The notes under the pieces: generated by a model
Seen by the model: the letters and a program-made list of their open reading frames with translations, nothing else
Told to the model about the DNA's origin: nothing
The model's database searches: none
Assembly (NCBI RefSeq): GCF_003050835.1
Contig: NZ_QAOJ01000008.1
Span: forward strand, 124,001 to 188,000
Direction: 5' to 3'
DNA: 64,000 nt
Source of the DNA: Pseudomonas sp. GV071
GTDB taxonomy: Bacteria; Pseudomonadota; Gammaproteobacteria; Pseudomonadales; Pseudomonadaceae
Program-made: the position numbers and the translations under genes
Part shown: in pieces, positions 17,408 to 26,581 of the stretch
How positions within the stretch are numbered: the first letter of the stretch is position 1
How the letters are laid out: each line of letters begins with the position of its first letter

Positions 17408-18874
17408 TCAGCTCTGCAGGCTGACTTTGCCGTTGCGGGCCAGATCGTTGGCGATGTCTTCGTCGCTCGGGTTCTGCATCACTTCCACGATCGATGCTTC
17501 CGGGTCGAATTCATCTTCTTCGATGGCATCCAGATACTCCTCCGGCAGGAAGATGTTCAACAGGATGGCCGCGAAGGCGCCGACGGTGATTGGCGATTCG
17601 AAGATGTTGTGCAGGGCGCTAGGCAGCTCGCGCAGTACTTCCGGCACGGCGGCGACGCCCAGGCCCAGCCCGAGGGAGATCGAGACGATAAGCATGTTGC
17701 GCCGGTGCAGGCCGGCCTCGGAGAGGATCTTGATCCCCGCCACCGCGACGGTGCCGAACATGATCAGGGTGGCGCCGCCCAATACCGGTTTGGGCATCAG
17801 TTGCAGCACCGCGCCGACCATCGGGAACAGGCCCAGCAACACCAGCAACGCAGCAATGAAGTACGCCACGTAACGGCTGGCCACACCGGTGAGTTGGATC
17901 ACGCCGTTGTTCTGCGCGAAGGTCACCATCGGCATGCTGCTGAACACGGCGGCCATGGCCGAGTTGAGGCCGTCCGCCAGCAGGCCCGATTTGATCCGGC
18001 GGATATACACCGGACCACGCACTGGTTGCTGCGAGATCATTGAGTTGGCGGTGAGGTCGCCGGCCGCTTCCAGCGGGGTGATGAGAAAGATCACGGCCAC
18101 CGGAATAAAGGCATAGAAGTCAAACGAGAAACCGTACTTGAACGGCATCGGGATGCTGACTGCCGGCACGTCCGGCATGGCGGCGAAGTCCACTTTGCCC
18201 ATCGCCCAGGCCACCACAAAGCCGATACCCAGGCCGATGATGATCGCGGCCAGGCGCAGAATCGGCACGTCGAAACGGTTCAGCACGACGATGATCGCCA
18301 GCACCAGGAAGGCCAGGCCGAGGTTGCTCAGGGCACCGAGGTCGGCGGCACCGAAACCGCCGGCCATGTCGGTGACTGCCACCTTGATCAGCGACAGGCC
18401 CATCAGGGTGATGATGGTGCCGGTCACCACCGGGGTGATCAGCTTGCGCAGCTTGCCAATGAACTGGCTGAGGGCCACTTCGATAAACGCAGCGAGAAAA
18501 CACACGCCAAAGATCGTCGAAAGAATTTCGTCGGTGCCGCCGCCACGGGATTTGACCATGAAGCCGGCGCTGAGAATCACGCTGATAAAGGCGAAGCTGG
18601 TGCCTTGCAGGCATAACAGGCCGGAGCCTATCGGGCCGAAGCGGCGTGCCTGAATGAAGGTGCCCAGCCCGGAGACGAACAGCGCCATGCTGATCAGGTA
18701 CGGCACTTCACTCTGCAGGCCCAGTGCGCCGCCGATGATCAGGGTGGGGGTGATGATGCCAACGAAGCTGGCGAGAACGTGTTGCAGCGCGGCAAACAAC
18801 GCGGCGCTGAAATGCGGGCGGTCGTCGAGGCCGTAAATAAGGTCCGAGCGGTTGGAGCTAGCGGGGGTTGTCAT
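17408..18874 (-). CDS. NCS2 family purine (xanthine/urate-type) permease
   Basis: 488 residues, 14 predicted membrane helices. The NAT signature QNNGVIQLTGVASRYV (about residues 324-339) is nearly identical to that of XanQ-type xanthine permeases, so a purine (xanthine or urate) is a better guess than uracil. Other family marks: GTSFAFI near 91 and ITPLEAAGDLTA near 267. It lies upstream of the Tsx-like gene in the same direction. Upstream is AACAAAAACAA, a strong Hfq/Crc motif 16-26 nt before the ATG. Confidence 0.88.
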   Translation of the reverse strand: MTTPASSNRSDLIYGLDDRPHFSAALFAALQHVLASFVGIITPTLIIGGALGLQSEVPYLISMALFVSGLGTFIQARRFGPIGSGLLCLQGTSFAFISVILSAGFMVKSRGGGTDEILSTIFGVCFLAAFIEVALSQFIGKLRKLITPVVTGTIITLMGLSLIKVAVTDMAGGFGAADLGALSNLGLAFLVLAIIVVLNRFDVPILRLAAIIIGLGIGFVVAWAMGKVDFAAMPDVPAVSIPMPFKYGFSFDFYAFIPVAVIFLITPLEAAGDLTANSMISQQPVRGPVYIRRIKSGLLADGLNSAMAAVFSSMPMVTFAQNNGVIQLTGVASRYVAYFIAALLVLLGLFPMVGAVLQLMPKPVLGGATLIMFGTVAVAGIKILSEAGLHRRNMLIVSISLGLGLGVAAVPEVLRELPSALHNIFESPITVGAFAAILLNIFLPEEYLDAIEEDEFDPEASIVEVMQNPSDEDIANDLARNGKVSLQS

Positions 18875-19181
18875 GATTTAGCCTGCCAATTGTTTTTGTT
18901 CGGTCATGGGCTTACGAGGGGTCACGGCCCTCCGTCTTTCCGGCAGTAAAATCTGTCTGCCTGGTCAGAATGTGCCGATCATAATCACTTGTGGACAGTA
19001 TGTGGAACAATTTTATTTTGGATTGTGCACAAAAATTGATAGGCGGCTGAGCAGCGCCAAACTTAGGTGGGGGCGACGGCTTTTTTGTAGGAGCGGCTTT
19101 AGCCGCGATTGGCTGGACCTGCAAACCGCAGTATCAGATCAAGAGCATCGCGGCTGAAGCCGCTCCTGCGCAGAGGTGTGT
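18875..19181. other. 307-bp gene-free region upstream of NCS2 permease
   Basis: It holds the permease leader (with AACAAAAACAA at 18890-18900), a TGGTCAG half-site at 18962-18968 with a poor partner half, an AT-rich part around 19000-19040, and the REPIN at 19088-19167. I see no gene. Confidence 0.6.
19088..19167. repeat. REPIN between yhhQ and the permease
   Basis: TAGGAGCGGCTTTAGCCGCGAT at 19088-19109 and a near-complement (one change) at 19147-19167. Confidence 0.8.
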
Positions 19182-19829
19182 TTATGCGCCCGGACGGCCC
19201 GCCAGTACGCGCAGAATGGCATTGAGCAGCACGCCATAGAGCGGCACGAACAGCAGCAAGCTGATGGTCAGCTTGACGCCGTAGTCGACGGTGGCGATTT
19301 CCACCCAGTGTTCGGCCATGAACGGATTACTGCTGTGCCAGAAGGCCACGGCGAAGAACACGAAGGTGTCCAGCAGGTTGCCGAAGATGGTCGATACCGT
19401 GGGCGCGATCCACCACTGGCGCAGGCGACGCAGGCGATCGAACACCTGGATATCGAGAATCTGGCCGAAGGCATAGGCGAGGAAGCTGGCCAGGGAAATG
19501 CGCAGCACGAACTCATTGAATTCCAGCAGCGCGCCAACGCCCCGAAAACTGGCTTCCTGAAACAGCACCGAGACGATGTACGAAACCACCAGCGCTGGCA
19601 CCATCACCTGGGCGATCACCAGGCGCGCCGGACCTTTGCCGAGCAGGCGCACGGTCAAGTCGGTGGCCAGGAAGATAAACGGGAAGCTGAACGCGCCCCA
19701 GGTGGTATGCCAGCCGAACAGGGTGATCGGCAACTGCACCAGGTAGTTGCTGGCAATGATGATGAGGATGTGGAACAGCACCAGAAACGTCAGGGCGACG
19801 CGGCGGCGGTCTGGGTGAATCAGCGACAT
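19182..19829 (-). CDS. yhhQ: Queuosine precursor transporter YhhQ
   Basis: 215 residues with six hydrophobic segments. Matches the YhhQ/COG1738 family, which imports preQ0/preQ1 for queuosine tRNA modification: FGWHTTWGAFSFPFIFLATD near 38-57, then FGQILDIQVFD and FGNLLDTFVFF. The leader was checked for a preQ1 riboswitch and none could be supported. Single gene; its 3' end is close to a REPIN. Confidence 0.88.
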   Translation of the reverse strand: MSLIHPDRRRVALTFLVLFHILIIIASNYLVQLPITLFGWHTTWGAFSFPFIFLATDLTVRLLGKGPARLVIAQVMVPALVVSYIVSVLFQEASFRGVGALLEFNEFVLRISLASFLAYAFGQILDIQVFDRLRRLRQWWIAPTVSTIFGNLLDTFVFFAVAFWHSSNPFMAEHWVEIATVDYGVKLTISLLLFVPLYGVLLNAILRVLAGRPGA

Positions 19830-19946
19830 AGCGGGACCTTTTTGATCGATGGGGTTAGGGAACCCATGGAAACGGCGCGCATTCTACCTGCTGCGAGCCT
19901 CTGTTGCGTAGGGCGGATATCCCATCGGGATATCCGCCGCTCAGGC

Positions 19947-20267
19947 TCAGAGGAGAGGGATGTCGGTGTGGTCGATTTCCACGGTGTGCCCTGGGCCCAG
20001 TTCCATCAGCACATAAAACGCGCCCTCGGGGCGGGTGAAGGTGTAGCTGGAGTCAGCGCCGAGCTTGCCGGCCACCAAGGTCTTTTCGTCATGGCCGATC
20101 ACATCCAGCGTGGCGCCGGGCAGGGCGGTGCCATCGGATAAACCGCCGGTGCAGCGCACCTGGTTGTTCTCAAGCGCGTGGCACTGGCAGTACAGACCAT
20201 GGGCCAGCGCGTGGCTGCTGCTGGCCAGTGCCAGGGCGGCGAAAAGCAAAGAACGGGTGCGACTCAT
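19947..20267 (-). CDS. Small exported protein, third gene of PepSY operon
   Basis: 106 residues. Signal peptide ending HALAHG, then a compact beta-rich domain with a CQC motif near residue 27 and a further Cys (VRCTGG). I do not recognise a named family; comparable proteins occur behind PepSY reductase-like genes. The ATG overlaps the stop of the preceding gene (ATGA), so translation is coupled. Confidence 0.7.
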   Translation of the reverse strand: MSRTRSLLFAALALASSSHALAHGLYCQCHALENNQVRCTGGLSDGTALPGATLDVIGHDEKTLVAGKLGADSSYTFTRPEGAFYVLMELGPGHTVEIDHTDIPLL

Positions 20268-20806
20268 GGGCGGGCTCCAGGTTGGCGTTCGAGCCAGGTG
20301 ACCAGGGAAGGGGAGGCTTGCGTCAGGGGAATGGCGGTCTGATGCACGCGGCCATCCCAGCCTTCCACCGTCAGCCACAGCTCACTGCTGGCGGTGGTGG
20401 TTTTTGGCACCACCACTTCGGCCATCAAGCGGTAGGGGCTGCCGGACAACAGGGCGCCGGCGGTGCGCAGGCTGCGCGGTTTGCCAATGCGCAGGTAAGC
20501 GGCTTTGACCTGTGGCAGGCAGGCCTGGCACAGGGCCACGGTGAACTCCTTCATATTGCCGGCCTGGCCTTCGGCCTCCGGTTCGCCGACATGCCATTCG
20601 GCCACCCGCGCCGTCCACGGGCCGACGGCAAACTCGCCGATGTCCCGTTCGCCAAGGCCGAGGGTGCCGCGAAACATCGCCGCGTTCTGCAGATAGGCCG
20701 GCATGAAGCCCAAGGGGATCAGCACCAACACGATGTTCAGGTGGAAGCGGTACTTGTGCCACAGGCGTTTGGCCGTGCTCTGTGGTTGGGCGATGGCGTT
20801 GCTCAT
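20264..20806 (-). CDS. Conserved membrane-anchored protein, second gene of PepSY operon
   Basis: 180 residues. One membrane segment near residues 22-42 (FHLNIVLVLIPLGFMPAYLQ), then a periplasmic beta-rich domain with CQACLPQV near 95, a possible metal or redox site. The family is not recognised. It overlaps both neighbours by 4 bp (ATGA), giving a tight three-gene operon. Confidence 0.7.
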   Translation of the reverse strand: MSNAIAQPQSTAKRLWHKYRFHLNIVLVLIPLGFMPAYLQNAAMFRGTLGLGERDIGEFAVGPWTARVAEWHVGEPEAEGQAGNMKEFTVALCQACLPQVKAAYLRIGKPRSLRTAGALLSGSPYRLMAEVVVPKTTTASSELWLTVEGWDGRVHQTAIPLTQASPSLVTWLERQPGARP

Positions 20807-21993
20807 GGCTGGCCCTCCGTTACCTGGCTGGGGGACAGTGTTTGTGTGCGCACCCGCTGTGCCCGTTTGGCCAGGTTGGCGGTGGCCTGCACCGTGCGTT
20901 TACTCCAGATCAGCAAGCCACTGAGCACCATCATGCTCAGCACCAGACCGAAGAAGAACCAGATCAGTTTGATCCACAACCCCCCAAAATCGCCGGTGTG
21001 CAGCGGGCGCATCGACTCGGTGACGAACTCCAGTGCGCTGCGGTCATCCAGCAGGTTGGCGCCCGCCACGGCGCCGGTGTAGGGGTTGATATCGGCGGTC
21101 TGAAACATCAGCGGGTACCAGCCGCGGCCACCGACGCTGTAGTGGCTGTAGGCATCTTCGGGCATGGAAATAAAGCTCACCTCGAGGCCTGGAATCTGTT
21201 CGGTGGCAATCGCGCTGATGCGGTCCAGGTCCAGTTGTTTGGGGGCCAGGCCATCGGCCGTCAGCGGCACTTCATGGCGGGCGACAAAGGCCGGCGGGCC
21301 TTCGGTGGAAATCGAAATATGCAGGTTCGACAGCAGCGCTTCGATCAGAAACCAGGTGCCGGTGATGGAGATCACCGCAATAAACCAGATCGACCAGATG
21401 CCGCTCAGGCGGTGGAAGTCGCCCCAGAAAATCCGTGCGCCCTGGTTGAAGCGCAGGCGCGGGGTGAAGAAGCCTTTCCAGAAGCGCTTGTACACCACCA
21501 GCCCGGTGATCAACGACACCAACAGCGGCAGGCCGAGTAACGACACCAGGTACCAACCCCAGCTATAGCCATTGGTAAAGGGCACCAGCCACCAGCCATG
21601 CAGGGCACGGGTGAAGGCCTGGAAGTCGAAGTTCGGGCTGACGCCCTGAATCGCCCCGGTATAGGGGTTGATGTACAGGCGGAAGGTGCCGCCACCCGGT
21701 TCGCTGACTTGGGCGGTGAGGGCGAAGTGTGATTCCTCCGGGCTGGACAGCCATTCCACCGCCAGCTCAGGGCGTTCCTGCTGGATGGCAGTGAGGATCT
21801 GGCCGTAGCTCAGCGGTTGGGTTTCGTCAGCGGGCTGGCTGGCGCGGATTTGCGGATTGGCCAGCCAGACGATTTCCTGGCTGACCACCGCCAGAGTGCC
21901 GGTGACGCACACAATCAGCAGAAAGAACCAGATGGGCAAGGCTAGCCAACTGTGTACGAGGAACCAGGTTTTGGCGCGGGTTTTTTTCGACAT
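20803..21993 (-). CDS. PepSY-associated membrane protein (PiuB-like)
   Basis: 396 residues with four membrane segments: near 10-35 (HSWLALPIWFFLLIVCVTGT), a pair near 140-210 around FWGDFHRLSGIWSIWFIAVI, and one near 350 (KLIWFFFGLVLSMMVLSG). PepSY domains lie between them. Conserved His (HSWLAL, FHRLSG, LHTGDFGG) are probable haem ligands. Relatives (PiuB, FsqB type) are iron-regulated and thought to help release iron from siderophores. The ATG at 21993 is chosen over a TTG six codons upstream; neither has a strong SD. No Fur box was found by eye. Confidence 0.78.
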   Translation of the reverse strand: MSKKTRAKTWFLVHSWLALPIWFFLLIVCVTGTLAVVSQEIVWLANPQIRASQPADETQPLSYGQILTAIQQERPELAVEWLSSPEESHFALTAQVSEPGGGTFRLYINPYTGAIQGVSPNFDFQAFTRALHGWWLVPFTNGYSWGWYLVSLLGLPLLVSLITGLVVYKRFWKGFFTPRLRFNQGARIFWGDFHRLSGIWSIWFIAVISITGTWFLIEALLSNLHISISTEGPPAFVARHEVPLTADGLAPKQLDLDRISAIATEQIPGLEVSFISMPEDAYSHYSVGGRGWYPLMFQTADINPYTGAVAGANLLDDRSALEFVTESMRPLHTGDFGGLWIKLIWFFFGLVLSMMVLSGLLIWSKRTVQATANLAKRAQRVRTQTLSPSQVTEGQP

Positions 21994-22277
21994 AAACAAG
22001 GGGCTTGGCAATAGGAGTAGGTCAGCGCGGGGTGCGCACTGCGGGAAAAGGAGGGGTGAAACTTTCGCGGTTTCAGACGTCTCTACCTACAAGACGGATA
22101 GCTGGCGCAAAACCCGCACCGGCAGATGCAAGGAAATGTTTCGTGGGGCGTGGCAGTAGCGGGGCGCAGAAAAATTTCGACCTATTGTCAGATTCTTTTG
22201 CGGTTTTTTCCCTGCTCATCCGTCTTGTTAATAAGGCGCCACATTTTTCCACGAGCGCCATGGTCAAGGAGTTGCAC

Positions 22278-22382
22278 ATGAAACAACCGATTCGACCGGA
22301 CGAGGGCAGGGTAGCTCTGGGTCTGGACAACGTGCAGGGCGGCTACAACGTTGCCGCCCAGATGATGGAGGGGCAGGCATGA
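22278..22382 (+). CDS. Small ORF (34 codons) translationally coupled to Fur-like gene
   Basis: ATG 22278 is preceded by AAGGAG at 22266-22271 with ideal spacing. The peptide starts MKQPIRPDEGRVALGLD and ends MMEGQA. Its stop overlaps the ATG of the next gene (ATGA). The ribosome-binding site and overlap argue that it is translated; I do not recognise it. It may be a leader that couples expression of the regulator. Confidence 0.55.
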   Translation: MKQPIRPDEGRVALGLDNVQGGYNVAAQMMEGQA

Positions 22383-22714
22383 ACCAACCCCAGATGCTGC
22401 GCCTGAGCGGTTTGCCGGTTCAACATGGCAACCAGCGCTTCAAACGCATTCTTGGTGCGGCAGGCCTGAAGTGCAGCCAGCCGCGGTTAAAGATTCTCGA
22501 CGTGCTGTGTGAATGCAGCGAGCACGGCCAGGCGCTGACCTTGCAGGAAATGCATACACGCCTGATCGATGCCGAAGTGCCGATTTCCCAACTGTGCCTG
22601 AGCCAGGCCCTGCGCCGCATGTGGCAAGGCGGGTTGGTGTGGCGCAACGAGGACCACGGCTACGCCCTGGTGTCGGGCGTGTTGGATGTGGCCGAGCAGC
22701 GTAAAGCCGGCTGA
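22379..22714 (+). CDS. Short Fur-like winged-helix protein
   Basis: 111 residues. Residues about 22-98 look like the DNA-binding half of Fur (GLKCSQPRLKILDVL, LTLQEMHTRL, ISQLCLSQALRRMWQGGLV). Fur is 134-150 residues; the C-terminal dimerisation domain and the HHDH-type metal ligands are absent here. It may bind DNA without metal sensing, or dimerise differently. No separate ribosome-binding site beyond the GAGGGGC at the end of the upstream small ORF, so coupling is likely. Confidence 0.72.
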   Translation: MNQPQMLRLSGLPVQHGNQRFKRILGAAGLKCSQPRLKILDVLCECSEHGQALTLQEMHTRLIDAEVPISQLCLSQALRRMWQGGLVWRNEDHGYALVSGVLDVAEQRKAG

Positions 22715-22828
22715 AAAACATCGAGGCTGAAGCCTCTCCCACAGTGGTCCTCGTTTCCTGCGGGAGAGGGGGAGCGGCCATTCGATTCAGCCTCGCGTTG
22801 TTGATCTTTGACTTTTCTGGCGAGCAAT

Positions 22829-22862
22829 AAAAAAGGGGATGCCACTGGCATCCCCTTTTTCA
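22829..22862. terminator. Bidirectional terminator between Fur-like gene and rne
   Basis: Perfect stem GGGGATGCCA / TGGCATCCCC flanked by A6 and T6; on the minus strand it ends rne 14 nt after its stop. Confidence 0.9.
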
Positions 22863-22875
22863 TTTCTGCGAAGGC

Positions 22876-25800
22876 TTAAACGAGCGGCTTGCTCTCGTCC
22901 TTGTCTTCTTCTTTCTCTGTTTCGGCGATTTCTTCCGGCGCGGCGTTTGGCTCGACACTGGTTTCTTCGGCGATTACAGCCGGTTCAGCCACGTGCACTG
23001 GAGCGGGTTCGACCGCTTCTTCCTGCTTGGCTTGTTCGGCTTCAACAGTGTGCTCTACGTCAGCCACTGCGTGGGCAGTAACGCCAACCGGCTCAGCAGC
23101 AACTACCGCTTCGACCACGGCAGCGGAGGCTTCTTCAGCTTCCTTGGCCAGGCGCTCGGCTTCACGCTGACGGCGACGCACTTCACGTGGGTCGTTCGGC
23201 GCGCGGCCATTGCTGGCTACGACCGGTGCAGGCTCGGCAACCACTTCGGCAACCACGGCTACTTCGGCAACTTGCACCACCACTTCTGGTTCGGCGGCGA
23301 CCGGAGCTGCTTCTGCTTCGACCGGTGCAGCTTCAGCGACAGCTGGCGCTTCCACGGCTGGTGCCGGTTCAGCGGCGACTGGTGTTTCGACAACTGCGGC
23401 TTCAGCAACAGGTGCTTCAACCGGCGCGGCTTCAACAGCGGCGGCAGCTTCTACGGCGGCCGCTTCAACGACGTTCGCTTCAACAGCAGCAACAGGTTCG
23501 CTACGCTCGGCTACCGGCGCTTCAACCGCTTCGCTGGCAGGAGCCTGCTCGGCAACGATCTCGCTGACTACAGCCGCAGTGGTAGCGGCTACAGCAACGG
23601 CGACTTCGGCGTTGGCGCTATTACCTTCGGTCTCGCCGTGGGTTTCTTCGCTGCTGCCTTCTTCGCTGCCTTCGATGATGTTGCCGTTGGCATCGCGCTG
23701 ACGCTCACGACGGTTGCTGCGACGACGCTGACCACGGGAACGACGACGTGGACGCTCGCCACCTTCTGCGTTCTCTTGCTCTTCGTCGTGCTGCTCTTCG
23801 TTGTTCAGCAGTTCTTCTTCATTACCGTTGGCATCAGCGACTGGACGCAGTTGACGCTCTTCACGCGGGGCACGTGGCTGACGCTCTTCGCGCGGCTTGC
23901 GCTCGGCACGCTCTTCGCTCGGAGTCTCCTGACCCTGGGCGTCCAACGGCTCACGCAGTTCGCGTTGTGGGCGGTCTTCACGTGGGGCGCGGTCTTCGCG
24001 CGGAGCACGCGGCTCACGTGGTTTGCGCTCTTCACGCGGTGCACGTGGCGCACGTTCTTCGCGCGGAGCGCGCTCGGGTGCGGCTACGTCGTCGCGCGGT
24101 TCGCGTGGCTCACGGGCTTCACGAGGGGCGCGTTCTTCACGCGGCTCGCGCGGTGCACGTTCTTCACGTGGGCCACGGTCTTCACGCGGTTTGCGTTCTT
24201 CGTTGTCGCGACGGCCACCACGGTTGCGGTTCTGCTGACGGCCGTTACGACGCTCGTCGCTGCGCTGTGGGCGCTCGCTGGTGGTTTTCTTCTCGACGAC
24301 GACTGGCTTCTCTTCTTCCTTGCCGGCGAACAGGCTGACCAGCGACTTCACCAGGCCCTTGAACAGGCTTGGTTCAGCGGCAGCGACAGGTTGCTCGTTG
24401 GCCGCGACCGGAGCCGGTGCGCGTTGCGGAGTGGTCTTGATCGCCGCTTCCTGGCGAACCAGGGTGCGGGTGGCGCTGGTCTGGGCGACTTCTTCCACTT
24501 CGGCGGCAGCCATTTCGTAGCTCGACTGCGAGGTCAGAGCTTCAGGGCTGTCATCACGGATACGCTGCACTTCGAAGTGCGGAGTTTCCAGGTGGTCGTT
24601 CGGCAGAATGACGATGCGTGCACGGGTACGCAGTTCGATCTTGGTGATCGAGTTGCGTTTTTCGTTGAGCAGGAAGGCGGCAACCGGAATCGGCACTTGC
24701 GCGCGGACTTCGGCGGTGCGGTCTTTCAGCGCTTCTTCTTCGATCAGGCGCAGGATCGCCAGCGACAGCGATTCCACATCACGGATGATGCCTTGGCCGT
24801 TGCAGCGCGGGCAGACGATGCCGCTGCCTTCTGCCAGGGACGGGCGCAGACGCTGACGGGACATTTCCAGCAGACCGAAACGCGAGATGCGGCCCACTTG
24901 GACGCGGGCGCGGTCGGCTTCCAGGCTTTCGCGGACTTTCTCTTCCACGGCGCGCTGGTTCTTGGCCGGGGTCATGTCGATGAAGTCGATCACGATCAGG
25001 CCGCCGATATCACGCAGGCGCAATTGGCGAGCGATTTCTTCGGCTGCTTCGAGGTTGGTCTGCAGTGCGGTTTCTTCGATGTCGCTGCCTTTGGTGGCGC
25101 GCGCCGAGTTGATGTCGATGGACACCAAGGCTTCGGTCGGATCGATGACGATGGAGCCGCCAGACGGCAACTTCACTTCGCGCTGGAAAGCGGTTTCGAT
25201 CTGGCTTTCGATCTGGAAGCGGTTGAACAGCGGCACGCTGTCTTCGTACAGCTTGATCTTGCTGGCGTACTGCGGCATCACCTGGCGGATGAAGCTCAGG
25301 GCTTCTTCCTGGGCTTCAACGCTGTCGACCAATACTTCGCCGATGTCCTGGCGCAGGTAGTCGCGGATAGCGCGGATGATCACGTTGCTTTCCTGGTAGA
25401 TCAGGAAAGGCGCAGCGCGGTCCAGCGAGGCTTCTTTGATAGCGGCCCACAGCTGCAGCAGGTAATCGAGGTCGCCCTGCATTTCGTCACTGCTGCGGCC
25501 CAGGCCTGCGGTGCGTACGATCAGGCCCATGTCGCTCGGAGCGACCAGGCCATTCAGCGCTTCGCGCAGTTCGTTACGTTCTTCGCCTTCGATGCGGCGC
25601 GAGATGCCACCGGCACGTGGGTTGTTGGGCATCAGAACCAGATAGCGACCGGCCAGGCTGATGAAGGTGGTGAGGGCGGCGCCCTTGTTACCACGTTCTT
25701 CTTTTTCCACCTGAACGATGACTTCCTGACCTTCGCTCAACACTTCTTTAATGTTGACGCGGCCTTCAGGGGCTTTCTTGAAGTATTCGCGGGAGATTTC

Positions 25801-26013
25801 TTTGAGGGGCAGGAAGCCATGGCGTTCGGAGCCGAAATCAACAAAAGCGGCTTCGAGGCTAGGTTCGATGCGGGTAATTTTACCCTTGTAGATGTTGGCC
25901 TTTTTCTGCTCGCGAGCGCCCGATTCAATATCGAGGTCGAAGAGTTTCTGACCATCTACCAGTGCGACACGCAACTCTTCAGGTTGAGTTGCGTTAATCA
26001 GCATTCTTTTCAT
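22876..26013 (-). CDS. rne: Ribonuclease E
   Basis: 1045 residues. Essential endoribonuclease and scaffold of the RNA degradosome. Catalytic half (about 1-510): S1 domain near 35-120, the acidic active-site segments IVIDPTEALVSIDIN and GGLIVIDFIDM, and the Zn-link CPRCNGQG near 405. The C-terminal half is disordered: an arginine-rich zone of PREERAPRE-type units (about 600-720) that should bind RNA, then a long Ala/Glu/Val/Pro zone, and the conserved NDPREVRRRQ segment near 955 before the end. Start is the ATG giving MKRMLINATQ. The leader is about 500 nt. Confidence 0.96.
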   Translation of the reverse strand: MKRMLINATQPEELRVALVDGQKLFDLDIESGAREQKKANIYKGKITRIEPSLEAAFVDFGSERHGFLPLKEISREYFKKAPEGRVNIKEVLSEGQEVIVQVEKEERGNKGAALTTFISLAGRYLVLMPNNPRAGGISRRIEGEERNELREALNGLVAPSDMGLIVRTAGLGRSSDEMQGDLDYLLQLWAAIKEASLDRAAPFLIYQESNVIIRAIRDYLRQDIGEVLVDSVEAQEEALSFIRQVMPQYASKIKLYEDSVPLFNRFQIESQIETAFQREVKLPSGGSIVIDPTEALVSIDINSARATKGSDIEETALQTNLEAAEEIARQLRLRDIGGLIVIDFIDMTPAKNQRAVEEKVRESLEADRARVQVGRISRFGLLEMSRQRLRPSLAEGSGIVCPRCNGQGIIRDVESLSLAILRLIEEEALKDRTAEVRAQVPIPVAAFLLNEKRNSITKIELRTRARIVILPNDHLETPHFEVQRIRDDSPEALTSQSSYEMAAAEVEEVAQTSATRTLVRQEAAIKTTPQRAPAPVAANEQPVAAAEPSLFKGLVKSLVSLFAGKEEEKPVVVEKKTTSERPQRSDERRNGRQQNRNRGGRRDNEERKPREDRGPREERAPREPREERAPREAREPREPRDDVAAPERAPREERAPRAPREERKPREPRAPREDRAPREDRPQRELREPLDAQGQETPSEERAERKPREERQPRAPREERQLRPVADANGNEEELLNNEEQHDEEQENAEGGERPRRRSRGQRRRSNRRERQRDANGNIIEGSEEGSSEETHGETEGNSANAEVAVAVAATTAAVVSEIVAEQAPASEAVEAPVAERSEPVAAVEANVVEAAAVEAAAAVEAAPVEAPVAEAAVVETPVAAEPAPAVEAPAVAEAAPVEAEAAPVAAEPEVVVQVAEVAVVAEVVAEPAPVVASNGRAPNDPREVRRRQREAERLAKEAEEASAAVVEAVVAAEPVGVTAHAVADVEHTVEAEQAKQEEAVEPAPVHVAEPAVIAEETSVEPNAAPEEIAETEKEEDKDESKPLV

Positions 26014-26518
26014 GTAGTACCGTCGGTTTCCGGGCTGCCGGAAACGGCGTTCGGCACACACGACTCTCAGGGTCGGTGTCAGGGCTCGTCAGAAACGGTT
26101 GTAAGTCGTTCCATGTCTAACAACGCCGGCCAACGGGGCCGGGGTGGCGACGGACGTCTCCTGCTTGCTGTTGTGAAACAAGCACTTGGTCAGGAGGAGG
26201 AATCAACCAACGGGAGCGGACGAAATAACACGTCTTCTAAAGCTACGCAGTCCGAGGTTGTGCATCTCCACCCTACACGTATCGCTGAAAATCGGGTGCC
26301 GCTCGCAGAATCTGCAGCGGGTTGGCATTTACCGCTGACTCCCCCGAGGGCAGTCAACGCGTCATGGCTCAAGGCTTTATTTCCGAATTACTCGTGGCCT
26401 TTTTCAGCCATTCTTTACCGAGTAACCCGTCGGACGGCCTTACGTCCTGAATCAACTTTGCACACGGGAGGGGATGGCATGTTAGCGATCATCCGCAACC
26501 GGGCCACTTTTGGCGGCG
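26014..26518 (-). promoter_or_regulatory. Long 5' UTR of rne (candidate rne-II element)
   Basis: About 505 nt lie between the predicted promoter and the rne ATG. Enterobacterial rne mRNAs use such leaders for autoregulation, and a distinct structured element called rne-II has been described in pseudomonad rne leaders. I see several short complementary segments but did not fold the region, so the element is inferred from position. No other gene is visible here. Confidence 0.5.
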
Positions 26519-26524
26519 TTCGGG

Positions 26525-26553
26525 ACTATAGCAGCAATGATTAAGTGCTTCAA
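26525..26553 (-). promoter_or_regulatory. Predicted sigma70 promoter of rne
   Basis: Minus strand TTGAAG, 17-bp spacer, TATAGT; predicted start near 26518. It lies 30-60 bp before the divergent rluC start. Confidence 0.6.
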
Positions 26554-26581
26554 ATCAATAAAAATTGTTATCATCGCGGCC

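Noticed and set aside
18953..18968. Second RutR-like site before the NCS2 permease
   Set aside because: One half (TGGTCA) fits, the other matches at only three of seven bases.
19830..19930. Possible preQ1 riboswitch before yhhQ (GAGGCTCGCAGC on the minus strand)
   Set aside because: The required complementary strand and the A-rich tail of the preQ1-I fold could not be found downstream.
23750..24250. Regularly spaced repeats suggesting a CRISPR array
   Set aside because: They are in-frame coding repeats of the RNase E arginine-rich tail; spacing and spacer uniqueness do not fit CRISPR.
22993..26544. Very long open frame on the strand opposite rne
   Set aside because: Its composition mirrors the Glu/Ala/Arg-rich codons of rne; no family resemblance and no ribosome-binding site.
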